From Serilophus lunatus (Eukaryota; Chordata; Aves; Passeriformes; Eurylaimidae): DNA of 64,000 nt. How positions within the stretch are numbered: position 1 is the first letter of the stretch; the number at the start of each line of letters is the position of its first letter. Positions 50,001-62,979 of this stretch are shown piece after piece. A model generated the notes under the pieces. That model did not search any database. It had not been told where the DNA came from and saw only the letters and a list, made by a program, of their open reading frames with translations. The stretch covers positions 392,451 to 456,450 of the forward strand of contig VXBA01001828.1 of NCBI GenBank assembly GCA_013399895.1, written 5' to 3'. A program made the position numbers and the translations under genes.

Positions 50001-51618
50001 AGGAGAGTGTGATAGGCTGGGAAATTGAAATTTGTTTCACTATTCTTCAAATCTTCTACAGTGATGTTTTAGTGAAGTTCAAAATACAAAGAATGTGGTT
50101 TTATTTGTAAACGAAGGACTATCCCTTTTTAGTAATCACCATTTTCCCCTTAATATATCTGATGTGTAAAGACACAGACATGGATTATTTGGAAGAAATA
50201 AAATAGAGATTGCCTCAGTAAGGAGTTTTCCAGACTTTAGGGTAGGAAGACAAAGTTTTCTTGAAGTGTTTCCATGTAAATAATGCCTTAAACAATTGCA
50301 TATGAACACAGCCAGTTCTGAAAACTTATAATCCGACATGTTGAATCTGTTTATTTATTCACTGGCACATGCCTACTACCATTTGAGACATCCACTTCTT
50401 CTGAGACATCAACACAGAGATGATACATAGAATACTGGAATTATGGAGAAGGATGCTTTTCTGCTTGGCAGTTGAAGGCTGTTAAATTTATGTTGATATA
50501 TCTTAAATGGCACCAAATATCTATGGTTTTGATTTAAAAGAGACCTTCATAGCTTCTATTTATCTAGTGTCTTGCTCTTTTCTTTTAGTTTTTTAATTTA
50601 CAGAAAAGTTACTAGTTCAGAGGGAATTAGCTCTGTAGCCTTGGACCTCTGCAGGAAGAAAAATTCCCACAGGAGTGACCCACAAAGTTCCTGAATCCTG
50701 CCCATATCCAATCCTCTCTTCAAGAGTGACCGGCAGAAATTGTCTGTACTGGAGTTGGTTGGGGGAGTGGTGCAAGTAACTACAATTCTTTCTTTCCTTT
50801 TACCTTAATCTATCTGCTGAACTCTTTGAAAGCTGCCTACTAGAAACTGTTTTTTTCTGTAGTGCAGAAGAATTATTAAAATGTATTTTATTCTTTCTTT
50901 AGAATAAGGTATATATATTTTGTAGAAATATGTGATGATGGATGCCCAGAGAATCACCTGGCTTTAAGTGAACAGCAGTTTGATGCTCAACAGAGACTGT
51001 TAGTCTCCTGGGATTCACAGTAGTCAAAAGTGCTAGGGTAGGAACAGGTAAAGAAGTGCTAATGTAGTGCTAAATTAGATCCACTAAAAGCTCCTACATA
51101 TCAGCAAGATATTTTACTGATTACTTTGGGCTCGACATCTATGAATGCAGATATCAGGCTTTTTTTTTTCAGCCTGCACCTACAGAGATCAAACTTATTT
51201 CTGCCTAGCATTTGAGCAAGATTTTCTTGGTTTTATAGAGATGCTGAAAATAAAACCTTTGCTGGCAATGACACGGCTTTTTCCTAGAGATATTTCTGTT
51301 AGCTTATCTGAATGTGTTAGCAGTTGACTTGCAGAAATACTTATGGTCAGCTGCAAAGTAGTTTTAGAAATTGAACATATAGCTACTAAAATTTTCTGCC
51401 TGAAAGCAGAGGTCATAAAAAGATCTGAGAGCCCTGAAATGCCTCTTTTGTGCCTCAAAATAGGAAGTCACTGAAATTTTGATCTTGTATTTGCAGTCAA
51501 ATTTCATTCTCTACGGAACTGTATTTCATTCGAACTCAGAATATCCCTACGGTGTTACAGAACAGTCATTCAAGTAAATTAAGAATTAAAATAATAAATT
51601 GTGAATGTTACTGACTCT
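41022..51618. other. AT-rich sequence, no gene recognised, a few simple repeats
   Basis: More than 10 kb in which I see no supported gene, RNA gene or transposon. It includes the pyrimidine microsatellite at 42149-42220, a GTATTTGT-like repeat near 46190-46220 and a GA run near 49072-49085. Open frames of 60-117 codons occur on both strands (for example 43574-43927) without any domain that I can name. Confidence 0.5.
42149..42220. repeat. Pyrimidine-rich compound microsatellite
   Basis: The plus strand runs CCTT units, then CCCCCT units, CCTT again, and then several CCTG units with one CCCG variant. It is a compound tetranucleotide/hexanucleotide tract and is likely to vary in length. Confidence 0.9.
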
Positions 51619-51789
51619 CTAGGTAGGATGTATTGGTTTTTCTGTGGCCAGATTTTGGTAGCAGTGGGGGGGGGCTGAGGGAGAGGCTTCTTCGAGAAGC
51701 TGCTGGAAGTTTCCCCCATGCCCAGGCTGGGCCCGCTGCTGACCAAGGCCGGGCCAATCAGTAGTTGACAGAACGCCTCTGTGATAACA

Positions 51790-51797
51790 TATTTAAG
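51790..51797 (+). promoter_or_regulatory. LTR A TATA-like box
   Basis: TATTTAAG lies about 160 bp into the LTR and is conserved in position in the minus-strand copy near 13435-13442. It is the likely core promoter of the LTR. Confidence 0.5.
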
Positions 51798-52521
51798 AAG
51801 GAAGAAAAAAAAAAAGTAGTTGGAAATGAAGATGGCTGCCAGAGAGGAGCAGGGTGAGAGCTTGTGAACAACAATGCAGACACCAAGGTCAGTGAAGAAG
51901 GAGGGGGAGGAGATGCTCCTGGCGCCGGAGCTGAGATCCAGCTGCAGCCCATGGGGAAGACCATGGTGAAGCAGTGACCCCCTGCAGCCCATGGAGGACC
52001 ACAGGAGTGCAGAGATCCACCTGTAGCCCGGGAAGGAGCCACGCCGGAGCAGGTGGACGCTGGGGAAGGCTGTAGCCCGTGGGAGACCCAAAGTGAAGCT
52101 GGCAGGGGACTGTAGCCTGTGGGGAGAGGAGCCCACTTAGAGTAAGATTCTCCTGTTAGGATGCGTGGCTCGTGGGGCCCACGCTGGAGCAGCCTGTGCT
52201 TAAGAGACTACACCCTGTGGAATTTTCAACCATGCGGCAGCAGTCTGTGAAAGGCTGCTGCCCATGGGATGGACTCTCGCCGGAGCAGTTTGTGAGAGGA
52301 ACTGTATCCTGTGAGGGATGGACCCCATGGAATGCGGCTGGAAGGACTCCTCTTCCCAAGCAGCGGCTGAGAACAGCAACTGACCACAGCAACACCTCCC
52401 CCCCCCCCCTCGCCTTTTTCCCTTGACCGCTGCGGGAGAATAGGTTAGATGTAAGAAGGAGGGGGACTGGGAGGTAAAAGGTGTCTTTTAGTGTCTCACT
52501 CTTAGCTCTGATCTTGTTAGT

Positions 52522-52527
52522 AATAAA
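52522..52527 (+). promoter_or_regulatory. LTR A polyadenylation signal AATAAA
   Basis: AATAAA about 190 bp before the LTR 3' end, in the same position in all three family A copies. Confidence 0.6.
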
Positions 52528-53084
52528 TTTGATTATTATTCCCACATAGAGTCTTGTTTTGCCTGTGACAGTGATTAAGAAAGAATCTGCTGTAGTTGTT
52601 ATCATGAATAGCGAAACCTCTCGTTATATTCTCTCTCTCCTCTATAGCTGGGCATGGGGGAGTGAAAAGGTGGCTGTAGTGGGCCCCTGGCACTCAGCCC
52701 GGGTTAAACCACTACATAGGATTAGGTCATCAAACAGTGAGATGAGTAAGAAAGAATCACGAAGACACCTTCTCTGGCAATTAAATTTAAGATGCGCCAA
52801 TAATCCTTAGACTGTGGCCAGAAGTCACATGTCCATATTTCCAAAGAGCTGCTCTCAGCATAGGTTATAATCTGCTTGTCCTTTCTGAACAAATCTTGCA
52901 TTCCCTTCTGCAGATACCCCTAAGTACTATTTTCTTGAGTGAGCTGCATTTATTAGATACTGATATCTATTTAAGAGATTTTAATTCTCCATTGATCTGT
53001 CTCTGCTTCTGAGTCCCCAGTCTCTTAAATATTGTGGTAATACTGAACTCAAGATAAACTCTGGTTTTTCAATATTGAAATATC

Positions 53085-55920
53085 ATTGGAAAAATACTCA
53101 CATTCTACAGCTAAAGCACATCGGCATAATTTCATGCAGTACAGGTAACACATATAAGAAGCTGGAAGCTATTGTGCAGCAGAAAAATTGTGACTTAGTT
53201 GCAGTCATGGAAACACGGTGGGATGAGTCCCATGACTGGAATGCTGGAATGGATCTTTGTAAGCTCTTCAGAAGGGAAGGTGAGATGCGGTAGGATGGCT
53301 CTGTACACTAGGGAGAGTTTTCATGGTATATAGCACAGGGACAACGATGATAAGGTTGAGTGCCTGTAGATAAGAATCAGGAGGAAGACTAGTAAGGCAG
53401 ACATTCTGGTGTGAGTCTGTTATAGACCATTCAGTCAGGATGGAGGTTCAGATGAAACATTCTCTAAGCGGCTGGCTGATATTTCACAATAGCTATTCCT
53501 TTTTCTTGTAGGACAATTTAACTTGCTAGAAGTACTTGCCGGTAACCCAACACTTACTAGAAACTCAACACAGTGGAGAGAAGGTGGTCTAGAAGGTTCC
53601 TGCAGTGTGTGGAAGATAACTTCCTGATGCAGGTGTTTAGTGAGCGTACTGGGGTGGGGCTGTGCTAGATTTGCTGTTTATGAAGAGAAAAAGGCTGGTG
53701 AGGGATGTGGCGGTCAGAAATTGTCTTGGGCAAAGTGACTGAAATGATAGAGTTCTTGATCTTGGTGAAGTAAGGAAGGGGGTCAACAAAACCTGGAGCT
53801 TCTAGAAGGCACACTTTGGCCTACTCAAGACGCTGGTTCAGAGAGCTTCTTGGGAAACAGTCCTTAGTGACAAAGGCTTCTAGGATGGCTGGACATACTT
53901 AAGGAGGAAATCTTGAAGGAAAGGAGTCCCCCTTGTGCCAAAAGAGGAGCCATTTGGGAAGAAGACTAGCCAGGATTAAGGGGGAATTGTTGTAGAAACT
54001 TGGCAAAAAAGGGGGTTTATGGCTTTTGGAAGAAGGGGCAGGAAACTCAGGAAGAATATAACAATGTAGTTTGATCATGTAGAGAGAAAATTAGAAAGGT
54101 GAAAGCTCAACTAGAACTCAACCTGCCTACTGCTGTAAAAGATAATAAAAAGACTGCTTGTAAATACATTGACAACAAAAGGAGGGTCAAGAAGAATCTC
54201 CATCGTTTACTGGATTCAGTGGGTAATATTGTCACCAAGGTAAGAAAAAGGCAGAGATCTTCAGTTTTTAACAGTAAGACTTGTCCGCAGGACAACTGGC
54301 CCCCTGAGCTGGTAGGTAAGAACAGGGAAAAGAAGAGACACCCTATAATCCAGGAGGAAGTAGATAGTGACCTGCTGAGTCACTAGAAACTAAGAAGTCT
54401 GTGGGACAAGGTGGGATTCATACAAGGGTACTGAGGAAACTAGTGGAAGAGCTTGTCAAGCACTCTGCATCATCTAGCGTCAATCCTGACTGACAGTGGA
54501 AGTCATGTATGACTAAAGGCTGGCCAATGTGACAAGAAGGGCTGGAAGGAGATTCTGTGAAACTACAGGTCTGTCAGACTGTCCTTGGTGTCCAGGAAGT
54601 TTATGGAAAAATCATCTTGAATGTGATCACTCAGCATGTATAGGAGAAGCAGGGGATCAGATCCAGCCATGATGTGTTTAGGAAAGGTAAGTCCTGCCTG
54701 AACAACCTGATTTCCTTTATTAAGGGTTTGTCCACCTAGTGGATGAGTGGAAGGCTGTGGATATAGTCTACCTGGACTTCATCAAAGCCCTGGACATCAT
54801 CTCCTATGGCATACTCCTGGAAAATCTGGCAGCCCATGGTTTAAGAGGTGTAGTCTTCACTGGGTTAAATCCAGGCTGGATGGTCAGGCCCCAGACCACA
54901 CAGTGGTTGCGAGGTTTGTCCCATCCAGTTGGCAGTCAGTCACTAATGGTGTGTCCTAAGGTTCAGTTTTGGGGCCAGTTATGTTTAGCATTTTTATTGA
55001 TCATTTGGATGAGAAGATGGTGTGCACCCCCAGCAAGTTCACAGATGACACTAAGCTGGGCAGGAGTATTAATCTGCTGGAGAGTGGGAATGCTCTGCTG
55101 AGGGATCTGCATATGGCTGGATTGATGGCCTGAAGCCAACAGGATGAGTTTTGGTAAGGACAAGTGCTGGGTCCTTCCTTTGAGTGAAAACAACCTCACA
55201 CAGCGCTACAGGCTGGGGAAGGAGTGGCTGGAAAGCTGCTTGGCAGAAAATTATCTGAAGGTTTGACAGTCAGATGAACATGGGCTAGAAGTGTTCTTAG
55301 TTGGCAAAAAAGGCCAAGGACATATTGGCCTTTATCAAAAACAGTGTGGTCAGCGGGACCAGGGCTGTGGTTCTTCTCCTGTACTCAGCAGTGGTGAGAC
55401 CACATCTTGAGTTCTGTGTTCAGTTCTGGGTCCCTCACTACAAGAAAAACACTGAAGTGCTGGAGTATGTCCAGAGAAGGGCAACGAGGCTGATGAAGGG
55501 TCTGGAGCACAAACCATATGATGAGTGGCCTGAGGGGGCTGGACACATTTAGCCTTGAGAAAATGAGGTTCAGGGATGACCTTAATACTCTCTACAACTA
55601 CCCGAAAGGAGGTTGTAGCCAGGTGGGTGTTGGTTTGTTCTCCCAGGCAATGAGTTACAGGATGAGAGGAAATAGCCTCAAGCTGGACCAGGAGAGGTTC
55701 ATGTTTGACTTCAGGATAAATTTCTTCACAGAAAGGTTGTTAAAATTTGGAATGGACTGTCAAGGGAGGTGGTAGAGTCACCGTGCCTGGAGGTGCTCTA
55801 GAAACGACTGGACATGGCACTTAGTGCTATGGTCCAGTTTACAGGGTGATATTCAATCAAAGGTTGGACTTGATGATCTTAGAGGTCTTTTCCAATCTAG
55901 ATGATTCTGTGGTTCTGTAA
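53085..55920 (+). mobile_element. Long decayed CR1 retrotransposon (endonuclease and reverse transcriptase)
   Basis: About 2.8 kb of CR1 in sense orientation. The beginning (53150-53290) encodes the endonuclease start, with KLEAIVQQKNCDLVAVMET and SHDWNAGMD. A GQFNLLEV-like block follows near 53513. The linker is at 54040-54300. The reverse transcriptase runs from about 54570 to 55130, with VYLDFIKALD at 54765-54795 and a catalytic box at 55038-55049. The C-terminal LYSAVVRPHLEFCVQFW is at 55380-55430. The element ends with GATTCTGTGGTTCTGTAA near 55902-55919, the CR1 terminal repeat. Only the extreme 5' part seems to be lost. Many stops and frameshifts interrupt it. Confidence 0.93.
55301..55775 (+). 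pseudogene. CR1 ORF2 C-terminal region, frameshifted
   Basis: Two overlapping frames (55301-55552 and 55518-55775) each hold half of the conserved CR1 C-terminal region: the first has LYSAVVRPHLEFCVQFW and VQRRATRLMKGLEHKPYDEW, the second has FSLEKMRFRDDLNTLYNYPKG and the end block with FFTERLLKFG. The change from one to the other within 55518-55552 marks a single frameshift. Upstream, the catalytic box (55038-55049) reads Phe-Thr-Asp-Asp, so the aspartates are kept but the Ala is replaced. Confidence 0.85.
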
Positions 55921-58900
55921 TTCACACTTGAGATAATTATAATTTTTCTATATTCTTGCCAAAGAGTCTGACAAAACGGTCCTGATTTATAGGCTAGAGG
56001 CACTTTAGAAGCAAACACAGAAATGTATCTTCCCAGGGATCATGTTGCTAATAAGATTTATGTTTTATCTAACAAAATGAGTGTTCAATTACCCAACAGA
56101 ACTCAACAGAAGAATGTGTGAATCAATAAATATTTTGAAGGTGCAAAATTCCTTTCAGAATTGAAACTTTGGATCCTTTCTCATTCTATGACTCCTCCAT
56201 TTATTTTGCTGCTGCTCATTTAATTAGTCTGAATTATGAATGGATTGCCTAAATAACTTTCAACTGCAAATTGTGTTAATTTCCTTTATTTTTGACATTT
56301 CAGTTGTTGGCCGAAATGGATTCTGATTTTTGAAAAAGTCTTTTTTCATGCTTTTATGGTTCATTATGGCATAAAAGTTAAAAATGCAATAGCAAAACTC
56401 TCATGCTAGCTGTGGGGTATTGTATTTAACATTGTTATTTTTGAAAAGTCAGGACAGCTAGGGAATTTACTGTCAAGTAAGTCTCTTGCTCATGTTAATA
56501 TCTTCTCTTTACTTTCTTCATCATCAGTCAGTTCTCTGGGTTCTTTGTGTTGTAGGTTCTTAGTCACTGGATGTTACAGTTAAAATACTATTTTTTTTTT
56601 TTCTGCAAAAAATAGACTGAAAATCCAGAGTATCTCCTGATTCAAATTATTCTTGACTGAGTATACTTTTTGGAGTTTGTTTCTTAGAGTGTGTTTTTCT
56701 ACTACTGGGAGACCCTTTTGAGAGCTTTACTTAACTTGATAGAGGTTCTTCCAATATTTCCATATAGAAATGTACAGAGTGTCTCTCGGAAGTACAGTGT
56801 TCCTAGTCCTTGTTTGAAAGGAATTGGAACGAGGTACTTATAACCAGTAACTGTAATATTGTAGTTGGTTAAGGAGAAGCATAAACCAAAACTCCAGGAA
56901 GAAGAGAGACAAACTCATGTATTTCTCTATTCATGTTGTTAATAAGTGGTTTTTGAAGCCATGTTCCATGTCTCTTAAGAAGCAACACCTAAACAAGATC
57001 CATGGGATGAGATTTACAGCATAATCTAGAGTTGTATTGGGGTTTTTTTGACAGTAAGTACTCAATTCCTGGTAAACTGGCAAATTATCAGAGAAAAAGT
57101 GCATATCAGATTTGCTTCTGTGTCTCAGGAAGACTTTAGCTGTATTCTTACAGAAGAAAGCAGTCAATGTCTGCTGGTAGCCAGAAATAACATGCAGAGT
57201 CCATCCTTTCTGACTTGAAATTCTTCATTGGGACTCCAAAAATTAAAAGCAGTCCTGCCTGATTCATTTTCAGTAGGAAGGAGTCTGCTTTCTAAGATGA
57301 AAACTGCAATCAAGAGATGCTTTCTTGCCTCTGTGGGCTGTGCATAGAAGTTAGGACAAACTGAATCAAGACATTAAATGGAAAAGCCAGTTTTTGGTCG
57401 AGCTGGACCTATGGAAATGATAAAATGGGAATGTTTATTCATGCTATCTGTCATTAATGTGAGCCCAAATGCATTTAGCTCCTGCAGATTGAGAGCCAGT
57501 AATGCTTGCTAAATAAGAATTCATGACATAGGATATATTTCAAGTCGAAAAATGCTGTTTGAAATGTATTTCCTGAGGACTATGTAGACCAGAACTTCAG
57601 GAGGAAGGACCTCAAAATGGCACAACCTTCTCAGATCTTTTTCCTTGCTTTTAATTATGTTTGTTGGGTTTTTTCCCTATTATTGGGCTATTAAATTAGT
57701 TTCATATGTGAAGCAGTTAATTTTTCAGTTTTTCCAGACTTTGATATTTCTCATTTTTAAGAATATTTTTTTTTTCTATCATGGAACTCACTTTAAATTA
57801 GGTCGCTAAGAGCAGAATAAAGAATTCCATGTCTTCAAATAGAGTTCCGTATAGTAACTATATAAGTCTATTCAGTTTCCCCTATCTTAGTTGCTCTAAT
57901 TCTAATAAATAACACAAATAATATATTATTTGTGATCATTTCTAGGTATCGACTCTTAGGTATATATTTGTATATTCCCTTGTCAAAACATAGGATACTA
58001 AGTGTATGTTTATCATCTGGAATGTTTATAAATAGAATTGGCTGATGAGACATAGTCAAATAGCCCAACAGAATGTAACCTGTTTTTTAATCAGAACAGT
58101 ACCTCACTGTCTACTGGGAACTATGCATAAACAACAAGTCTGCATCAGCCCTACAGCATGTATTAGACACATCAGTATGTGTTACTGTGTTCCAAGCTCC
58201 AACACTGTTCTTTTTGATAGTTCTTTTTATGTGTGCCTACTTTGGTGCTATAATCCTTGGGCTGCATTAGTGAGGGGTTCAGTTCTTGTTGCTTTACTTC
58301 ATTAACGCGTGTTTATTATGCCTTTTCTGTGTAATTACTGTCCTAAAACAGTACAAAATTACATTAGATGTTAGAATTCTAAAAGATGTTAAGATAAAAA
58401 CTACAATTTATTCCTATTCTTTCACATTAGCTGACATTTTGATTGCCTGTCACCTGGATCTGCTGGATAAGTAGGAGTTGTAAGGCTTGTTATGTTATGG
58501 CCAAATGATTTTTCAAGATCTTAACCCCCCCANTTTTACATATAAATTCCGACCAGATGTGGTTATGGAGGAATTAATTTCACCTTGGAAATTCCCAAGT
58601 TTGTGTATGATTTTTGTTAAAGTACAACCTGAATTGGTGTTTGAATGTCTGCTTTTGAAGCAAAGGTAGGCATTTGAATTTGAATGTTATGAATTCATTG
58701 AGGAGTATAATCTCAATAATGTTTGGAATAAGCTATATTTTTTGAAAAAAACCCCCAAAACACAAGTGTTCATTTAATCTTTGTGGTGGGAGGGCTGTGG
58801 TGCAGTCATGTTCTGATATAATGTTCTTTATAATGTCATAGCTGTAAAACAGAGTAAAATGATAGTAAAAAGCTAGAAGTCTTCCCCCCTCCCCCTTTTA

Positions 58901-61394
58901 TTTTTTTTTTTCAGAAAAATTGAAAATTGTGCTCAAAGGCTCTAAATTATAGTACATTATATCTGAAATCATACCTAATCAGACGGGCAATGAAGATTTT
59001 AGGAGTAAATTGTTCTAGGCATAAAAGTAAGTAATAAAAATATTTTCAAATACATCAGAAACTGAAAATCTGCACTTGACTCAGTAGGGCTGATAGATAC
59101 CCGGCATAGAAAAATGAATATTCAACTTAATGGCAATAAAATCTAAATGTTTTCTTTATATTTGTATTCATTATTCTTAAATAGGTACATTACTGGAAAT
59201 TATTTTAGAGGAAAATATAAGAGTAATGAGTTACCAGAGCAAAAATTTTCACCCAAGAGATCTAGAATAGATTGCCACTAACTATATGATAGCCTGTTGC
59301 TTGAGTGCAGAAGAGAGTTAGTAAGTAAATGAGAACAAGTTTTCAAAGAGGGCTTCAAGGTATCTAGGGATATACGAATCATTACATCTTGCTTCTATAT
59401 CAGTCATATTGGAAGAAATTATAAGAAAGAATAGGGTTAGCTAGTCAACTGGGAAATAAGTGCAAGTCACGTTTTACATTTCTGCTAGTGCGCTGTAAGT
59501 AATGCCAGCAAACATACAGTTGAGGGCAGCTGGCTGACAGAACATTGAATTTGCAGAAAAATGGTGATTAATTACAGAATTAAGATAAAGAAACTAATGG
59601 TAAGTTTTCACTGTGAATGAGCACTGTCAATGGTATTCCTTGATTATCTCTGCAGGCAATAATCCTATTTAATGCCTATCTTCAGAAAACGTCTAGAATT
59701 GTGTAAAAAATGAGATGACAAGACTTAACATTAGAAAACTAGTCAAAGTGCAGAAGACTGTCAATAAACAAGTGGCTAATGAAGTACCAGCTAATATTTA
59801 ATATCGATAAATATGAAGCAGTGCAGATGCCAAGACAATCTGTAGACACAGTAATTGGCTTGCAATTAGTGATGCCACATTCCTGAGTTAATATTTGAAG
59901 CTGTTGTGAGCAGCCCTCTGAAACACTCCTCTCAGTCCTCAACAGTAGTGGAAAAGGGAAGTAGGATGTTATACAGCAGAACAGGAAAAGAGAACAAAAC
60001 ATTGTGGCATCACACAACTAGCTCACAGTCTGCAGACATTTTAAAATGAGCATACTACAAGAAATTCGATCTTAAAAAAGACAATTCTTAACAAAACTAG
60101 GATACTAGAGAAGGAAATGGGAATGATCAAAGGTAACCAGAAAGTTACTTTACAGAAAGGTGAAAATCGTATGGTCAGTGCCAATGGGAGTTATTTTTCA
60201 CTGTTTTTCACATTGCACCATGCATGCAACATCCAGTGATGTTACTCTGCACACAACCAAAAATAAACTAAATAGAACTCTCTCTCCAAAAAAACTCCCA
60301 AACCCCAACCAAACAAAAAAACCCAAACAGAAGTGTGAAATTAATTGTTAAATAGAGGTATATAGACAAATTTCAAAAGCTCACTAAAAAAAATTGTGAA
60401 AGAAAGGTCCATTCAAACAGTTTAAACTGACTGTTGTGGATGTAAACTGCAGCCGATGTTTCAAACAGATGATTGAAGTAAAGAGGATACTGTTGGCATA
60501 AGATAAACATTACCTACATTTCTACTCATTTGGTGTTTTGTACTGCAATTATTATAAGAGATAAATGAAATTACTCTTCTTAGTATTTTGAAATAAGCAT
60601 AAGCATAAACATAACTATAACAATAAAACACCAATAATAAAAAATAGTAGTAGTGGTAGTAGTTACATGTTACAATGAGCTGTCAAATGCCTTGAGACTA
60701 AATAAAGTAACTTTCAGAAAATCATTAGTTCAAACCCTACGTAGTACCTGTACTCTTTATTTCTGTGTTGAATAGTTGAAAACCACAACTCAGAGTTGCC
60801 AGCATACCTATGTGTTTCAGATATTGCTCTATAAATATGCACTAAAGTAATGAAAAGTCTGAAGCTTCTTAATAGAACTTGTTAAATCCTATTCAATACT
60901 GTATCACGGTAAGGCTCCTTTAAGTCTGAGGAAGTTATATTTCTTTTTTTCCATATTCTTCTCGGGGAAGACTTTTATTCTACATTTGAAGAGATTTTTT
61001 GTGATCTAAGATTTGTAGATCTTTCATTGGCACTAACACTACATGCTGAACTTTAGTGTAAATAATACTTATCACTCCAGTTTGCTATATATGCTTAGAT
61101 TTTTAAACATTGGGAATTATATATATATATATAAAATTTATATATATTTTACATATATATAATGTATATTCTGAAATACCTTCACAATATTGTATGATCT
61201 CAACTAAAAAACTTCTAGGTATATCAATTAAAATTTTTCAACTTTATTGACAGTGTCCTCGAGACATAGTGATTTTAAAAATCATTTTCATAACAAAGAA
61301 ACGTTTCTATATTGTTAGCATCTCTACTAACAATATGTTAATATTAAATGCATTCCTAAATAGGTCAAAATACATTTTTGAAGGGAACATTTTT
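55921..61394. other. AT-rich sequence, nothing recognised
   Basis: No supported gene or transposon. There is one ambiguous base at 58533 next to a C run, an ATA/GTA-rich simple stretch near 60595-60665, and a strongly alternating AT segment at 61115-61165. Small frames (for example 58045-58305 and 59739-60017) show no domain. Confidence 0.55.
61115..61165. repeat. AT-alternating, self-complementary tract
   Basis: TATATA runs surround a central AAAATTTATA-type segment. The sequence can pair with itself and probably mutates in length. Confidence 0.8.
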
Positions 61395-61627
61395 TAGCTG
61401 AATGGAAAAAATTGTGCCTGCTCTTTTGTCAGCCTTGTGGGAGGATGCTTTGCCTAAGTGAGGGTAAAAGAGCTCAAAGTTTACCCTATTTGCAAAAGTT
61501 ATCAGTTGGAGAATTTACCAGAAGATACCAGAAGTTATCAGATGGAGAAATGGAGATCATGCCACTTTTGGTGTTGAAGGATGCCGAGAACAGCCTTACT
61601 GCTCAGCCCCAAAGCTATACATTCTGA
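61395..61627 (+). other. Open frame of unknown origin, possible retroelement remnant
   Basis: A 71-codon frame from 61412 is polar and fairly GC-balanced compared with its surroundings. It contains an imperfect internal repeat: YQKLSDGEME follows LQKLSVGEF. It lies 1.4 kb upstream of the ERVL-like pol remnant on the same strand, so it might be part of the same provirus, but I recognise no gag motif and cannot name it. Confidence 0.25.
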
Positions 61628-62059
61628 GGAAGTGAAAAACAATGTCTTCTGACAGAATCTGGCAGAAGTGGCAAATACAAAGTACCTGATAAAGAAACTG
61701 TCTAGCGGTAGTACCGATAACTTATCTAAAGCACCTGAGCTAAAAGATACTGAGCTGACGCAGCTGGCCTAGGAACATATGACTCACAATCAGTCGGTTT
61801 ACGACATAACAGCATATACATTTAACAGCAGCATTTTCTAACATACCCTTCTAGGAACATGTTTGGAGATTCCTCCTTTGAAAAGACATACACTGCATAC
61901 TTGAAAGACATACTTGAAGCTGAGCAAGAAATATTTTCCCGTGGTCATTGATATGGGTCAATTTCTACTCTCTTCAATGTCTACTCAAAAATTACTTAGC
62001 TACCTTTGTTTTGATATTAAAAAATCATGCACTCAATTATGCCTATATATATAGTCTTT

Positions 62060-62700
62060 TAGACATAAATCAAGACATTGACCAAGTCTGGGACTAGGAT
62101 TCGATCCAGCCACACCTAGACTCCTCTCTGAGAAGGAGTTTAGAAAGCAAGGAGGTCCTTTCTCCCTGATAAAACTTTTCCAAAGCTTCCTTTCTGTCTG
62201 CATACTCTTTTAAATTTATGCTGAAAATACACTAGCAATATGACATTTTCACAGAAAAGTCTACTGGTTTATGTCTATGTGTTTTTGTGTCTGCTTTGAT
62301 GATTTGCTGTGTGTTCACTTTTGCATAGATCACATATTTGTGTGATACAGGAGAGAGGTACGTGTACTATCACTCTATGAGTAACTAAAGGGTGTTCAGT
62401 CATGGAGTGGAGTGTGACTGATCACTCTCAAGGGCTCTTAATCTTTTACCGAAGCAAACAATACCTGGGACAAGCTCCAAAGGAGGTAAAGACTTGCAGA
62501 GTTACAGGGACAAAAGAAGAGAAACAAAATTTGAAAGAACTAACGGAGAAGATTCTTATGCAGGCCACATACCTGCCTAACGTCATGCAAATTAGGAAAT
62601 TAATAGTGCCCCCAGAGGACTGGGATGGTGATATTTGGAGTGATACTAATGACTATGATGATGGAAATGATGACCTCTTGTTTCCCCTCAAATTTTTCTG
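62060..62700 (+). mobile_element. Possible non-pol part of the ERVL-like element
   Basis: The block from about 62060 to 62400 (with ACTCCTCTCTGAGAAGGAG at 62130-62148) and the acidic 99-codon frame at 62402-62701 lie just upstream of, and in the same sense as, the reverse-transcriptase remnant. The frame ends in an Asp-rich stretch with DWDGDIWSDTNDYDDGNDD. I recognise no zinc knuckle, protease triad or primer-binding site. The link to the ERVL element rests on position and on a higher GC content, so it is weak. Confidence 0.3.
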
Positions 62701-62979
62701 AATGTGAGGTTAGACCTATTATTAAAGCAGAGTACATTCTATTTCTGGTTGGTCACTGATAAAAATTGATAAAATTCCGAGAAGACACATGAACACAATG
62801 TTCAATACCAACACAACACACCAAGAATATGGATGTGCGATCCAGACACCACAGAGCTAGAGTAACCAGACTAAATAGAGCATGTGTTATTTGACAAACT
62901 ACAGAAGTCAATTTACGACTCCAGTGCGCTGTCTATTTGCTTTGCAATTAAAGAGCATAATGAAAATATTTTTGGATTT

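Larger units (their letters stand above)
51629..52716 (+). mobile_element. Solo LTR, family A, complete, TSD TAGGA
   Basis: The element runs from TGTATTGGTTTTTCTGTGG (51629) to AACCACTACA (52716), flanked by identical TAGGA at 51624-51628 and 52717-52721. In sense it has a TATTTAAG TATA-like box at 51790-51797, the CCCATGG array from about 51945 to 52340, AATAAA at 52522-52527, and a U5-like end. Its length (1088 bp) agrees with the copy at 12507-13601 (1095 bp). No internal viral sequence flanks it. The antisense frames at 51579-52136 and 51758-52042 lie in the array. The exact TSD and clean ends suggest a recent insertion. Confidence 0.94.

Noticed and set aside
62088..62120. tRNA-like B-box (GGATTCGATCC)
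   Set aside because: No A-box at the right distance and no cloverleaf with an acceptor stem could be found, so I do not call a tRNA or a tRNA-derived SINE.
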